Assembly: GCA_022478985.1 (NCBI GenBank)
Contig: JAKSZP010014449.1
Coordinates: 62,001-126,000 of the forward strand
Origin: Massospora cicadina
Lineage: Eukaryota > Entomophthoromycota > Entomophthoromycetes > Entomophthorales > Entomophthoraceae
Direction of reading: 5' to 3'
Length of the DNA: 64,000 bases
Shown piece by piece: positions 46,531 through 58,416 of the stretch; the stretch's first letter is position 1, and each line of letters opens with the position of its first letter. The notes under the pieces were generated by a model. That model made no database searches, was not told where the DNA came from, and was given only the letters and a program-made list of their open reading frames with translations. Both the position numbers and the translations under genes were made by a program.

Positions 46531-47140
46531 TATCATCCATCCAAGTGTTGAGTGCAGCCTCCTCCTCTGCTGTGTGGGGATACATTGGGCAGTTGAGATT
46601 CACCAACTCCACCGTCATACGGAATCCATAGTCAAATCTAGTGTGAGGAGGCAGATGATCTGCCTTTTCAGAATCAAAAATGCTTTGGTAGCACATTAAA
46701 CTTTCTGGAAAATTGGATGGTATGCCCGCAGGAGAGTCGAGGGAAGTGATAGAACTATGACCTTGAGTTTTCTTAAGAGTGTCAATCAGGGGAAATGCAA
46801 CCTCCAGTTGATCATTAATGAATGACAGCATGTTAGAATCCAGGTGGATCTTGACATGTTGCCGGCGCCACCATCCCACTCCTAAGATCACCAGAAACAC
46901 CAAGTTTGGCATAGCGGAAAAACGATTGCAGAAGCTGAACTGTTGTATTAAAACTGTGACTGATCGGTGAACCAGGTATGAGGTTTGGGAGGCTGATGAT
47001 GCAACCATCACCAAAGGACTTGCATCCAGGTCAATCTCCAATTGCTGGGCCAGTTCAACACTCACAAAATTGCCTGTGGCTCCAGTGTCCACCAGGGCCT
47101 CAAAGGAGATGTGATGGGACCCAACACTAATATTCATGGG
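46531..47140 (-). pseudogene. Element 6 protease and RT start
   Basis: The 255-codon open frame 46370-47137 (minus) starts with MNISVGSHHISFEALVDTGA near the protease active site (DTG, near 47085-47095) and runs through a linker into RT (KADGSIRPCMDYG). An uninterrupted protease-to-RT frame of this length is among the best preserved coding stretches of the window. There is no Gag sequence before it. Confidence 0.85.
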
Positions 47141-47467
47141 TAATAAAAAGTAAGCAAGTTCTCTTTATTGGTAGTTGTGGATGAATCCAGTGATACCAAA
47201 AAGATGGTAGTGGGGTCAGGGGAAACTGCTAGGCTAAAGGGGGGGGGGAGGTAAACTCATTGCAAGTCAGGATGCCAGATCCTACTGACATGAGCAAAAT
47301 AGCCTTTGCAACTATGGGGTGTGGATTTAATGTTTTGAGTGGAACTGAGCTAATATGGACAGGGAAGATCTTCTTCACAACCCGGTTTAGTTGAAAAGGA
47401 GGAACCATTGCTATGCTAATATCTATGAGAAAGGCGGAAATGGTCAGAAATAATGGTTGGTCAATTA
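47141..47467 (-). other. Short leader of Element 6 in place of gag
   Basis: About 330 bp lie between the 5' LTR and the protease frame. A minus frame at 47229-47477 encodes 82 residues without Gag or zinc-knuckle features. No tRNA-type primer binding site beginning TGG follows the LTR. Chromoviruses of the Tf1 group prime from their own RNA, which would fit, but I cannot show it. Confidence 0.5.
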
Positions 47468-48626
47468 TGTTAGGCAAACAGCAATTAAGAATTAGGCCTG
47501 CCTGTCAGCCTAGGTGCCAGAGCACCCGAACAGCAAACCAGAATGCCAAAGGCACTGCTGCTGGTATGACGGATATGAAACTGGAAAGGAGTTTCACCAG
47601 TAACTGCCGGTATGCCAGAATCTCATACAGGCAGATAATAGAATACCAGACAAATATAACCGTTAACCCAGAGGGGTGTGTTAGTGTCAGCGGAAATAGC
47701 TGTTTATTTTTAAACATAAAAAACTGAATTTTGGGGAAAGTTTTTAATGGAAAATTTAAGAAAAAAAAATTGACCAACAATTTTTCCAGTACAAAGCGAC
47801 TGACTAAATAGTGGTTGATTAGGGAGGAGACAAGCTGGGATTTGGTCCCTCAAGTTCAACCTAACCGGTGAATTGTTTGGGAATGGGGAACAGATAAGTT
47901 CACTGGGAACTGACATTAAAGGATTTGGCAGCAGGATGAGTCACTGTCAGTTCTACCTCTAATGCCCAAGCCAAAACTCAACTACGTTTATGACGGTTGG
48001 CATGATGGCATTTAGCCTGATGAGCAGCAGGAATCCCCCAAGGCCACCCCATGTAGGTGCGGTCCCAATTGGTTGGGAACAGGTTCAGGATACCCAACCC
48101 GCCCATGCCCGGTCTCTGGGCTGTTCATTTGGTTGAAAGCTTTGCATTGGCTGCAACACTCAATTGGCCAGAAGGGAGTTTTGAACTGTCATTGATGGCG
48201 TCCAATGCTGCTACCTGCATGTCAGTTATCACCCCCAATGATTTTGGGAGTGGGTTAACCTTGATGATTGAGGTGTTGACCAAATTAAAACTGTCAAAAA
48301 TTCCGGCTGATGAGTTAATCCTCATTCCTTTTTGACTATGTGGATCCCAATTATCGGGCTCATTTCCACTTGTTTTTGGACTGATTGACTTCATTTTGGC
48401 AATATTAGCGCAAATTTCTCTGATTAGGCGTACAAGTTTGGGAGAGGAGAATGTGGGCACCAGAGGAGGGACCCAAAGAGGGAGGGCTGTTGCCCAGCGC
48501 TTGTCTACCACAGTGGCGAGATCACTCTGGGTGATGAGTTGTACCGCCACCCTCTTTGGAGCCTTTTTGTTTGGAAATGGGAAGAGGGCCTGGTCGATAC
48601 ACAGGGGACGTTCCCCTGGATTTACA
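47468..48626 (-). repeat. 5' LTR of Element 6
   Basis: This 1159-bp repeat begins TGTTAGGCAAACAGC and ends CTGGATTTACA on the plus strand, followed by the GAAGG duplication. It is homologous to 42549-43702. Confidence 0.9.
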
Positions 48627-48661
48627 GAAGGTGACCAAGGAGAAATGTTAGTAATAAGCAA
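48125..48661 (-). CDS. LTR-embedded open frame, 5' LTR copy
   Basis: This 178-codon frame covers the U3 end of the LTR. It matches 43306-43794 through VQLITQSDLATVVDKRW, SPKLVRLIREICANI and WDPHSQKGMRINS, then continues to a stop at about 48125. Its first codons lie in flanking N1 sequence, so the native start is unknown. Both LTR copies stay open despite many base differences. Confidence 0.5.
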   Translation of the reverse strand: MLITNISPWSPSVNPGERPLCIDQALFPFPNKKAPKRVAVQLITQSDLATVVDKRWATALPLWVPPLVPTFSSPKLVRLIREICANIAKMKSISPKTSGNEPDNWDPHSQKGMRINSSAGIFDSFNLVNTSIIKVNPLPKSLGVITDMQVAALDAINDSSKLPSGQLSVAANAKLSTK

Positions 48662-49260
48662 AAATAATCTACCTAACTTGGGAAATCGTGGATTGGAGAA
48701 AGTGGTATTAAGCCTTGGTGCACCAACAGGCGCATGCTTCTATCTGACAGTGTAGCATACTTTGAAACTGACCTTACTTGAGTGATCAATTGAAGTTGAA
48801 CCTGACCTGAGCTCACAATTTTATAAATAGAACTGGTTTCAAACCCCCAAAAAATTATTTAACCATATTGTGCCGTTGTCATTCAACATTTAGCTCGTCC
48901 ATTTTAATGCAAGAGCTGAATCAAGTGGCTGGGCGTTTTGCACCTCACTTGTACCAACCTGTGCATACCTGGCCTGTACCCAGCGTTGGTCCAAGGTGTG
49001 CTTGAGATCAGAAAGGACCTGAAGTTTAACCTTCTGGACCTCCTGCCACCTAGCCTTGTCGTTGAAGTTGGTGCCTTCAATCAGGACATGTAAACATGAT
49101 ACTCCTGTATACTTTGCTTCACTCAACAACGGTAAACTAGAGGGATAATTATCCGATTGAGGATTAGGGAGCAAATCACTAAAAACTCGGGATATTTCCA
49201 TTTTAGTCTTGCTCAACCAGTTGCAAGTAGATCCTGGAAAACGTCCAATAAACATAGATT
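48632..49260 (-). pseudogene. N1, 5' piece: unrecognised repeated gene-like segment
   Basis: The open frame 48890-49255 (minus, 121 codons) has KARWQEVQKVKLQVLSDLKH and LDQRWVQARYAQVG. N2 near 60490-60640 has the matching KKINLAGLPDLNNNLDQLWV and QTRYAK. A second short match follows (LLVHQGLIPLS here). The family is unknown to me. It could be a host gene or part of an element. Confidence 0.55.
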
Positions 49261-49560
49261 CTCCTGCTGAATATTTTATACCAGTGAGAATAGACCATAT
49301 TGAGGATAGTGATAGAGGTAGTGGGAGCAGATCTAATCTTTAAAGGCCAAGAGCCAATGTAAGTACTAGATTAAGGGAGAAAGAATTGCACTTGAGGGTT
49401 AAGGGATTATGAACTATTGTGTCTTTATATCCAAGGACCCAAGGCGAAAGCACCAAAAAATAATTTAATACAACTTTAATGACTCCTTAAGAAGTTGAGG
49501 GCCACGCGCTAAGAACTTCCTTTAGCATTGAATCCTCCTTATAAGTAAGAATGAAGTATA
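49261..49560. other. Unassigned stretch
   Basis: AT-rich sequence between N1 and Element 7. I see no coding or structural signal in it. Confidence 0.4.
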
Positions 49561-49794
49561 ATATTAGCTAAATATTGCATGAGCTGATGTTTGGTCAAAC
49601 CAGCTGCAACAACACGTCACCTTTGTATGAAGGTTCATTCAAGGGATTTTACCGGTAGGCCTTCTGATCCCACATGGTAGAGTAATATTTGGGGAATGGG
49701 GATTTCAAGCTGACACCCCCATCTCATTGAAAGTATCATAAAAATTTCCCCACCTCCCAGTTTTCCCTTTCAAAGGTAAGAAACCTTCCTTGTC

Positions 49795-49990
49795 AGAGCA
49801 ATTTTAGTAGATGATTCCTGGGAGGCCAAGGTTGATGGAATTCTTGCAACATAGAAACCCCATCATTCAGTGAGTTATTTGGTCACCTGGAAGGGATTTA
49901 CCTCCTATGAGAACAGATGGTTAAGAGCTATAGTTTGTGCCCACAGCAGAGAGCTTATTGAGGCTTTCCATAAATCAAACCCTAAATCTC
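49795..49990 (+). pseudogene. Chromodomain of Element 7
   Basis: The frame reads VDDSWEAKVDGILAT, a stop, then HHSVSYLVTWKGFTSYENRW and RELIEAFHKSNP. This is a near-canonical chromodomain with YLVTWKGF and ENRW. A frame change at the run of C's near 49997 separates it from the LPKVHKNYVLVKVPGG stretch that follows. Element 6 has the equivalent stretch LPKAHKNVALVQFPGG. Confidence 0.83.
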
Positions 49991-50556
49991 CATGTCCCCC
50001 CCCAGAAAATTGCCACCCCTAGACATCATTTTGCCTAAGGTACATAAGAACTACGTTCTAGTGAAAGTTCCTGGTGGCGTAAATACAATTGTCCAAATAG
50101 TGAAAAAATGTAAGTCTCGGGGATGCAACTCCTGAGCCTAAAATGAGAGGCGTTTCCCTTCAGGTTAAAGAGGAGGCCAAAAAGGCTGCTTCCCTCCTCA
50201 TCAACAAGGGCAATTTAGTTCATATTGTGGAGAGAGATGGGTGACAGTTTAACCTCTGAAGGTTTTACCCTTGCCCATTTTTCCCACCACCAAGGAGTTT
50301 GTGGAGAGAATCCAGAGGTTATGTCAGGAAGTGGTGGTGGCCAGAGGTTATCGCCAACAGGTAGGTAGACAATTCCCCAATACCAGAATGCGTTATATTA
50401 GTTTGAGTTCCATATAAGTGTGTAAATTGATATTGAATGCAATAAAATTTTTCAAAAAAAAAACTCAAGCTCATAATTTCCTTTCTAAATTTTTACATTG
50501 CCCCCAGAGAAGGAGAGCTCATCCTCAATAGGTTTGGGCATGTCAAACCTGTATGA

Positions 50557-50574
50557 TTTAAACTACATCGCCCT
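50557..50574. repeat. Possible target-site duplication of LINE-1, left
   Basis: TTAAACTACATCGCCCT (50558-50574) matches TTAAACTATATCGCCCT at 58417-58433 with one difference in 17. The length equals that of the K1 and K3 duplications. Confidence 0.55.
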
Positions 50575-51239
50575 AAAAGCTTTTCTTTCCAGTTACAATC
50601 AGAAATTGTAACCAATGTCAGGCCACGAGGGAGCAACTCCTCCCATGCCCATAATTAGTCAGGGCCTCAAAGCCCCCAGCGAGTTAATAGGCTATAAAAA
50701 CCTTAAGTAAACTAAAAGGGAAAAGAGATAACAAAAAATGGTTCTTTATTGAAAAAATATTTAATGTATTTATAGAACCTCAATGGATCAGGATTAGGTG
50801 GAATCAGGAGTGGGAATTGATTAACAAATATATATAAATAATACAAGGGGAGTAAAAGAATCCTTAGCATATGTCTCTGGTGCTTCCAAAAGGGGTTAAT
50901 TGATTGAGCGATGTTGGATGGTAATTTCCTGTGGCCCAATTGATTTTTTGGCATACTCAGCATTAGTTGCAAGTTCTACACTTATTATTAAATTTATTAT
51001 CAGGGTCAATCCCTGATACTTTGGATTGGGCTTACCCCAAGTTATTTGAGAGCCTAATCTGGTATCCGCCCATAGGCGGGTCATGACCCTTAGTTAGGTC
51101 TTCCCCCAATAAAGGGAGAATCCTGACAACGGATTCAATTCAAAACATAGAAAGTTTGATAATCAGTAAGAGGAGATGAGTACACGCCTAATACCAAGTA
51201 AATGCTGGGTAAATATGGTAAAATGCACAGGTTTACTGT

Positions 51240-52460
51240 TTGCACTGCCTAAAGTTTAAAAACGCCATGGGGACACTGGTGGCTTGGAAAGAAAGAAAAA
51301 ACAAGAAAACCGCGGTGAATAATTCACTGGAAATCTTGGAATGGCATACCAAGTGTAACCAGTACATTACAACTCCCCACTCACAGCCACTTTCGTCAGT
51401 GGAATTTGGAGCCCAAGTTTACTTGAACATTAATTCAACTGCTCTATGGGAGAAGTTTTGTGAAGACGTATGCATCCACTTCAGACAATTAGTGTATGTA
51501 GAACCACACTCAATGACCTGATATTGGTTGTATCTTGGGTTCAAAACAGAAAAAGCATCAGACACAGCTGCACAAGTGTGCACGGTGGTCAGCCTCCCAG
51601 AGGGCCAATGGGTGGTCAAAACCAAGCACATGTGATGGAAAAAATCAAATCAAATTTTTGTGACTCTTGATTTCCTTCCTATGGCCATCAAGTGTGAAGT
51701 CCTCAAGAGTCATCTCAAAGCAGGACTCCAAAGCTATGGGTAAATCAGCTCCTTCAAAATGCAAAATTATACTGATGCCTGAACTCAGACAGATAAGGTG
51801 ATAACTGTGATCACCCCGTTCTCAGGGGTAGCTTAGGATCTAACTCAGATCCCACATACCATGACACTCACCATCAACAAACAACGGACTCAGCTGTTCC
51901 ACTTAACAATTGACAGCGCATCGCCCATATGCACTTATTGTCAGGCGTTTGGACCCAAGCTACACACTTTTCCCACCAGAGAGTAAAATATTTTGAATGA
52001 AGCTTTCTTGGAAGCATTGGTTGAAGGACAAAATGAGCCCACAGTAGACTCAAATGTCACATTCCCATGAGGTGGTGTGCTATATCCAGGTAAAACCTGT
52101 GTCTCCACAATATCGAAAAAAGAAAAACAGCACGCTGAGTGCAGTTCAAGGCAGCGGCCACGGCGGCCTCAGTCATCCCCCTCCCCAGATCCAAGATGAC
52201 CAGGACGAGTTTTCCGCTTCAGTGGAATTCCAATATCTTACCCAATCAGATGGGGGTACCATCCCACAAACCTGCAATATGTTCATGATACACACGCTGG
52301 ATTCATGCACAACAAACACAAGCAGATTTCCTAATCTGGATATTGCAGAGTTTTTTGGAAAAGAATCGTTGGACATGCTTGATGGTGTACCGCATAATCT
52401 CAAGAACTTGAAAAACTGCAAAGAGAAAAAATCAACTAAACAAGAGAACCACGGCTAAAA
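51240..52460 (+). pseudogene. LINE-1 ORF1 relic
   Basis: This would encode the RNA-binding ORF1 protein. Broken frames at 51240-51521 and around 51880-52460 include LTIDSASPICTYCQAFGPKL (near 51905-51965), the position and partial pattern of the zinc knuckle in K1 (ICSLCFGLNHAKRACP). The His/Cys half is lost. The tail is polar and low in complexity. Confidence 0.6.
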
Positions 52461-52593
52461 ATGCCCTCAAAGATAATAACTATTTTCCTTATGATACGCC
52501 ATCCTAAAACACTTGCCAATAAAGACAGTTGGCTGAGCTTGCATGGCAGCAAGGAGCATCAGGGCCTGAGGGCCTTATCCTCACTCCTAAGGA

Positions 52594-53640
52594 GTGATGG
52601 GGGTATCCTTTACAATAGGGACGCTGAACATCGCCGGACTCAAGACCTCTCCATCCTGGGTTAAAAAACTGATCTTCCTAAAATTTGATTTGCCTTTGGA
52701 CATCCTGAAATTCAGAAAAATCCACTATCTGCAGGGTGCTGAGGACACATGGGCAACCAGGTTCCTCCCCTCCCAATCTTTTTGGTCGCCACACTGTGGG
52801 GTGCTGATACGAGCAAATTGCAATTTTAAATTTATAGAAAAAAGAACAACACATCTTGATGGACGTGTGCTTGTTGTGACCTTTTCAAGGGAAGCTTAAA
52901 TGCACACAATAATTAAAATATATGCACTGACCTGTGCGTAAAACTGATGTAAATTCATCTTGGATTTGGCCTCTCTCCCCTCCCATCTAAATCCTTTGTG
53001 GTTGGCGACCTAAATTGTTGGGAAAATCCACAATAGACTTCTGGCCAACTGCACATAGTCAACTGCAGGGGCATTTTTCTTTTTTGGGTGATGAAAGCTA
53101 CCTTGGGCCTCTTTGATACCATCCTCAATCAAGCACCATTACTACCCAACATGTCACGTCCCCATTTAAACAATGGGCAGTTGGTGTCTATGTCCCATAT
53201 AGATTTTTATTTTGGCCCCAATGGAATTCCGCTCTCAGATCTCACAATTTGAAATGACAAATATAGATTTCTCAGACCACAAGATGGTCTCAGTGTCATT
53301 TACTTTGTCAAGTCCAGTTCAACAGGCACCTGAATGGAGTAAACTTCGGCCAACCATTCTCAAGTTACCCACAGTCTTGAGTTGGATGGACACTGCCACA
53401 TCGACACAGGAGTTCACAGCTCCTTTACTGTGTGGATCCCCTATCAACTTGGTCAAAATTCAAAAACAGCCGCAATTTCTCAAGGATGCCACATTTCATC
53501 GTGGTGCTCTTGGGCTGCTTCAGCAGTCATCAAATGCGCCTTGGTGGAGGTGGACCACTTGGAGAATAATATTCTCAGATCAGGGTACAGACCTGCTTGT
53601 GGCCACAAATGGGCCAAAGCGTTAGTGCGGCTTAACGCAC
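52594..53640 (+). pseudogene. LINE-1 endonuclease (APE-like) relic
   Basis: This would nick target DNA to prime reverse transcription. It starts with FTIGTLNIAGLK near 52615 and has LQGAEDTW (near 52732) at the position of the usual catalytic Glu. VVGDLNCWENP (near 52999), IDFYFGPNG (near 53200) and FSDHKMVSVSF (near 53270) are Asp/Asn/His motifs of the exonuclease-endonuclease-phosphatase fold. Frameshifts break it around 52900-53200. Confidence 0.8.
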
Positions 53641-55698
53641 TGATCAGACAACACAAACACTGCATTTGTGTACAGTTTAAAGCAAAAAAATATTAGTACA
53701 GGTGCAAAATGCACCGCATATTTTTTCCACTGATTTTCCACCCTGTGCCAAAACTTGGCCTGCACACAGGTAAGGCGTTCAGACAAATCTGTAACAGATC
53801 AGGTGGTACCTGATCCATACATTGCTACAGATCAGTTAGGACTAGATCCATATATGGAATTTATAAGAAGAAGTTTCTGAATGAAGGGGAATCAGGTCAA
53901 GGTAAATTTGATGGTCCTAAGCCAAAACGCATCCAAGTCAATATGATGTCAGACTTATGATCAGTTTGGACGATGATTCAATGGGGAATGGAATCTTTGC
54001 CCAAGATGTGCTGGATGGTTCAGGAGAGCTTGGCATAGAGGAAAGCTTATTTTATATTTGCAAAATCACTATTTATTTGGGGGATAGGTTGTCTTGAATA
54101 ACCATTTTTTGTCTTCTAAAATAATCCTAAAATCAAATAAAGATTTGTTTGCTTAACTGAAAGAGTATTTTATTTTAAAATAGAATAATCAGATCGAAGA
54201 CATGGGCTCCAATAGTGGACACAGTGTGGCGTTGGCGTGGATCTCAGTATCCTCCTACAGCGTGTGGACAGGGATCTGAGGGCACGTGGCAATGGCGAAA
54301 CTTGGCGGATGGGTTCAGGGATTGGCTCTGGCAGGCTGGTCCCTAGTAGAGTCAGTTATGTGGCTCTTACTTTCTAATTTCCTTATGGAATATTGGCGCG
54401 AACCCATATGTTACAAAATCTATCACATAAACGTTGGCAGAAGTATTGATCTAAGTTTGAAAATATTATTCTGAGCTATACAGGGCTGACCCAGTCAATC
54501 AAAACAAAACAGATGAATTTCTAGCCAGCGCACACATTCATACTGTTTCCCGCTACCCAGAACTTTTGAATTTAATAACTCAAGATGAACTCTGGTACAC
54601 TGTTAGAGGTGCACCACACAGGAAGAGCCCAGGTCCATATGGGATTCCTTTTGAGTTCTATAATAAATATTTAAATTACCTATTCCCCCTAATGATAGCC
54701 TCAATGAACAAATGTCTCCTTGAGACACGTCTCCTCCTGGGGGGACAATAGGCTTATATGGTAACATTGTTTAAGAAGGGTTATAAGCTAGACTTAGAAA
54801 ACTGGCGCCCTATTTCCCTCACTAACAATAATACCAAAATATTAATAAAAATAATGGCTAACTGATTAGGGGTCATTCCATCTGAGGCGTTATCCCCAGA
54901 GCATTTTGGCTTTATTCCCAAAGGTCTTTTGGTACAATATACATACTGTAGCTAATTTATGTCAATTCACAGCCACTGGGGCGCTTTTGTTTTTGGACCA
55001 AAAAAAGCGTATGACAGGGTAAACTGGGAATACCTCAGGGCATGCCTTCACCAGTTCCACCTTCCCCCACGATTTATCAGTTGGGCAATGATGCTTACTG
55101 AATCAGCTACAATGGCAGTATGAGGACCAGGTTTCCTCACTGATGTGGTGCGTACTCAGAGGGGCCTTCGCCAAGGTGACGCTCTGAGCCTCTTTTATAC
55201 AACTTTAGCCTAGATCCACTTCTCTGCAGTGTAAACACACATATCACTTGTGTACAAGTGCAAGGCCAAGCACCAGTTAATATGCTTGCATTTGCAGATG
55301 ATTGTGTGGTTGGGATAACCAGCAACCAGGATGCACGCACACTGTAGTCTAAAATTTGGGGATACTCCAAGGTTAGCAATGCAACACTCAATAAATCCAA
55401 AACTGAAGTCTTTCTTCTTGGTAGAGACCAAACACATTGGTCCCCAACACCCCTCAATCAGAGGTACACAGTAGTTCAGTCTATCATCAGAGCACCCAGG
55501 AGCCCACCCCAAAACACTCATTGCATACTACCTTTTGTGTTCATCCCCACTGAGAGCCCAGTACGCCACTTGGGAGTATGGATGGAGGCGGGCGGATATG
55601 CCAATTTGATAATGGAACAAACATACTAGCGAATGTAATAAAGCATATCACATCGTTAAGGGATCAACAAACCAGCTTAACAGGTAGAGTAGTGCTTG
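53641..55698 (+). pseudogene. LINE-1 reverse transcriptase, 5' part
   Basis: Recognisable stretches are ITQDELWYTVRGAPHRKSPG (near 54575-54635), LENWRPISLTNNNTKI (near 54795), KKAYDRVNWEYLRACLHQF (motif A region, near 55000), QRGLRQGDALS (motif B region) and MLAFADDCVVGI (motif C, near 55280-55315). FADD is intact. Motif A and the region after motif B are frameshifted relative to LINE-2. It is cut at SLTGRVVLV by the solo LTR. Confidence 0.85.
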
Positions 55699-57127
55699 TG
55701 TAAGTCTGGGGAACGTCCCCTGGGCGTTGATCAGGTCCTTTATCTGTTCCCAAGTAAGAAAGTATTAAAGAGGGTGACTGTACCCCTCGTTACCCAGGGC
55801 GACCTAGCCACATGGTAGAAAAGCGCTGGGTAACAGCCCTTTCGCTTTAGATCCCTCCCATGGCACCCACACTCACCTTGGCAGAACTAGTACAGTTAAT
55901 CAGGGAAATTTGTGCTGAGATCACCAAAATGAAATCGATCAGTCCAAAATTGAGTGGGAATCAGACCAATGTTCAGATTCCATGTAGTCAAAAAGGGATG
56001 ACAATGATTTATCAGCCATAATTGCTGATGGTTTTGATTCGTCCAACATTATGATCATAAAAATCAACCCCCTCCCAAAATCGTCAGGGATCATCCTAAT
56101 GGGCAGGCAATAGTATCGGACACCATCAATGAGGGTTTGAAGCTCCCTTCTGACAAATTGGGCATTGTGGCTGACGCAATGCTTTTGACTATATGAATGT
56201 CCCAGCGACTGGACATGGGCGGGTTGGGTTCCCAAACCTGTTCCCAACCAATTGAGACTGCCCCTACCTGGGGTGGCCTTGGGGGATTCCTGCTGCTCGT
56301 CAGGCCAAACACCATCATGCCAACCATTGGAAATGTAGCTGAGCCTCAGTTTGGACATTTGAGGTTGAACCAACAGTGACTCGGCCTGCCGCCAAATTCT
56401 TTGATGTCAGTTCCCAGTGAACTTATCTGCCCCATTCCTGAATAATTCGCCAGTTATGTCAAAATTGAGGGTCTCAATCCTGGCTTGTTCCTGCATCGAT
56501 TGACTACCATTTAATCAGTTGCATCGCACTGAGAAAATTTTTGGTCAATTTTTTTCACTTTCCTTTGCGATAAAATTTTGCCTCAAAAAACAATCAATTT
56601 AGATTTTCTTGATTCCCTTCTGGCCACATTCCCAATGGCTTTTCCCTGGTATCCCGTCAGTCCATATACTGGATGGGTTCTACCAGTACTCATAGTCACT
56701 ATGGCCCCTGCCATCATAGACTGGATTCAGCGAGCTAGATACTTCTGGCAATTTAACCCTGTCATTATGAACTTTTGTCAACAATATAATAGGATCTTGT
56801 GGCCTTATATCCATCACCTTCAAGCAAGGGTCCGCCCCCTTGTCTCCCCAGTTGAATTAACCCCGTATACTGGCGATCTTGTTGAAACCATACCCATGGT
56901 TCCACCCCCTGCAGCTAGACCTCCTGAGTCTGGGGTGGCCTCAATTTGGTTCGTTCTCAGGATGATATTCACTATTGTCTTACATCAATGATTTATCATT
57001 TACTAATGCCCGGTTCCATACAACGTAGTTCAGGCAGCAAAGCCTCTAGAATTATGGCTTGCTTTTTGGGTGCTTATGCATTCTGACTGGCAGTCCAGTC
57101 TAAACTTCTTCTGCCATTTCCATGACA
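55699..57127 (+). repeat. Solo LTR of a chromovirus inside LINE-1
   Basis: The 1429-bp block begins TGTAAGTCTGGGGAACG and ends TTTCCATGACA. It is homologous to the Element 6 LTR from end to end, but more diverged. It is flanked by GCTTG (55694-55698) and GCTTT (57128-57132). LINE-1 continues on either side (SLTGRVVL before, LLSKVW-type sequence after). No internal element sequence is present, so it is a recombination remnant. Confidence 0.82.
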
Positions 57128-58416
57128 GCTTTCCAACACTACGCTTCTGTCAAAAGTATGGTTTGCAGCTCAAGCCATCGTGTTCTCCCCATTTTTTCTT
57201 GCTTTGTTATATGCTTATTACAAGGTTGGCTGTGGCTAGGTTGATCTCCCCTGTACAATTGGAAGTCCTCTATGGTACACTCCAAAGCGGAGGAATGGTC
57301 CTACTTAACTATGTACCAAGCATCCAGGATTTTGAGTAAATGGATTGCTTCAATAACCAACCCTTTACTCCCAACTCAACACTGGTCACGCGCAGCACAA
57401 TCCAACTTTGCCTGCACTATTGGCCTTTGTAACCCCACTAACCCCAACTCTCTTCTCACATATCTGGCAACTCACCCATCTGCAGCAGGCCCGCATGGGA
57501 CCACGGCCCACTTTAAGATAATTCTACTTAATATGAGGAGTGCATAATTGAGGATCAGTATCAGCAGGTATACTCTGCAGAGGGGTCGTCCTACTCCTCA
57601 ATTCAAACAGGAAGTCCGTGGGAAAGCCGTTCTAAACAATTTGGTATCCAGGAGGTCCCCTATCATGGCCAGAGTAGAATATCAGGATATGTTGGACATC
57701 CCATGCTCCTTAGAAACCAGAAAGACATCTGGAAATACACTTATCACCCCTATTTTACAGTCACCAGTATGTTCCCATATGTGGCTTTATGAAGCTGGTA
57801 TACCATACTGCAGAATGATCCAACTCATCACACTCCTCATGTGTTGTGTGTGACCAATATGAAACGCTGGTCAACCGCATGGAAGGGTGCCCACCTTTAA
57901 AAGCGATATGGCGTGAGCTTCAGAAACTTTTTATCCAGGAGCAAACACAGATCTTTAGCTTATCTAGGAACATCTTCGCCTTGAACTTGAATTCACCTAT
58001 AACACATCCTCCGAGCTTTAGTGGTGGCAATAGCTATGTGGCCTATCCACACGGTTGTCCTGGATGCCATTTCAGGATATACTCCCACCCTCCAGGAAGC
58101 TGTACGCCGATTCAAGTTGCACCTTATGGAACACTTCCAAGATTGGTTGTTTAGATATCTACCGTCCCATCAATGACAGTTAGTCTCATTCTGGTTCCCT
58201 GTATGTTCATCACTTCAGATCCTTTCCTTCATACGTGCTCAATAGTGGTGAAAGTCTCTATTCATGATACCCCTCTTCCTTTAATTGGCGTTCTTGCTGG
58301 CAACAGGAGACAGCACTAGCTTCTCTAGGATGCATCTAGTTTTATTAGTGCTTGATTAGTATTACATATCAGAAGTGTCCATCTCATGGTCAGACTTCCC
58401 CAAATAAATTTTTAAT
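57128..58416 (+). pseudogene. LINE-1 C-terminal region and 3' end
   Basis: After the solo LTR the LINE resumes and matches LINE-2 at 61964-62420. Recognisable pieces include QHWSRAAQSNFACTIGL and THPSAAGPHGTTAHFKIILL. The C-terminal zinc finger (near 57846-57895) reads CVVCDQYETLVNRMEGC, where LINE-2 has His in place of the Asn. FSLSRNIFAL follows. The 3' UTR shares agaagtgtcc..catggtcag..cttcccc with LINE-2 and K1. Confidence 0.82.

Larger units (their letters stand above)
42549..48626 (-). mobile_element. Element 6: chromovirus (chromodomain Ty3/gypsy), compact, no gag seen
   Basis: This 6.1-kb minus-strand element has LTRs at 42549-43702 and 47468-48626 and GAAGG duplications. The internal part is only 3765 bp and encodes protease, RT, RNase H, integrase and a chromodomain, in chromovirus order. 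Only about 330 bp separate the 5' LTR from the protease, so a normal gag is missing. Its integrase resembles other chromoviruses (SDHGPQFKARFW) and differs from Elements 1-5. Confidence 0.88.
49561..50574 (+). mobile_element. Element 7: 3' end of a second chromovirus
   Basis: A plus-strand relic holds an integrase tail, a chromodomain (49795-49990), a linker, a purine run and the start of an LTR (TGTAAGTCTCGGGG at 50109). That LTR start matches the LTR starts of Element 6 and of the solo LTR at 55699. LINE-1 appears to interrupt the LTR after 50574. A short A-run (50452-50462) may end another small insertion. Confidence 0.7.
50575..58416 (+). mobile_element. LINE-1: non-LTR retrotransposon (L1/Tad-like), dead
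   Basis: The plus-strand element carries an ORF1-like region, an endonuclease, RT and a C-terminal zinc-finger region, and a 3' end with AATAAATTTTTAATT. It belongs to the same family as LINE-2, matching it from the endonuclease-RT linker (near 53560-53700) to the 3' end. A solo chromovirus LTR (55699-57127) sits in it. The 5' boundary depends on the proposed duplication; the first 650 bp are not recognisable as LINE. Confidence 0.75.

Noticed and set aside
46435..46640. Plus-strand open frames over the Element 6 RT
   Set aside because: They are antisense shadows of a well-supported protease-RT frame.
50712..51084. Two overlapping minus-strand frames before LINE-1 as a host gene
   Set aside because: Short, no recognisable domain and no matching copy in the window. 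Left as unassigned 5' sequence of LINE-1.
56577..56991. A 137-codon plus-strand frame starting with MPQKTINLDFLDSL as a separate gene
   Set aside because: It lies in the solo LTR and its start falls in sequence homologous to the Element 6 LTR. No independent evidence of a gene.
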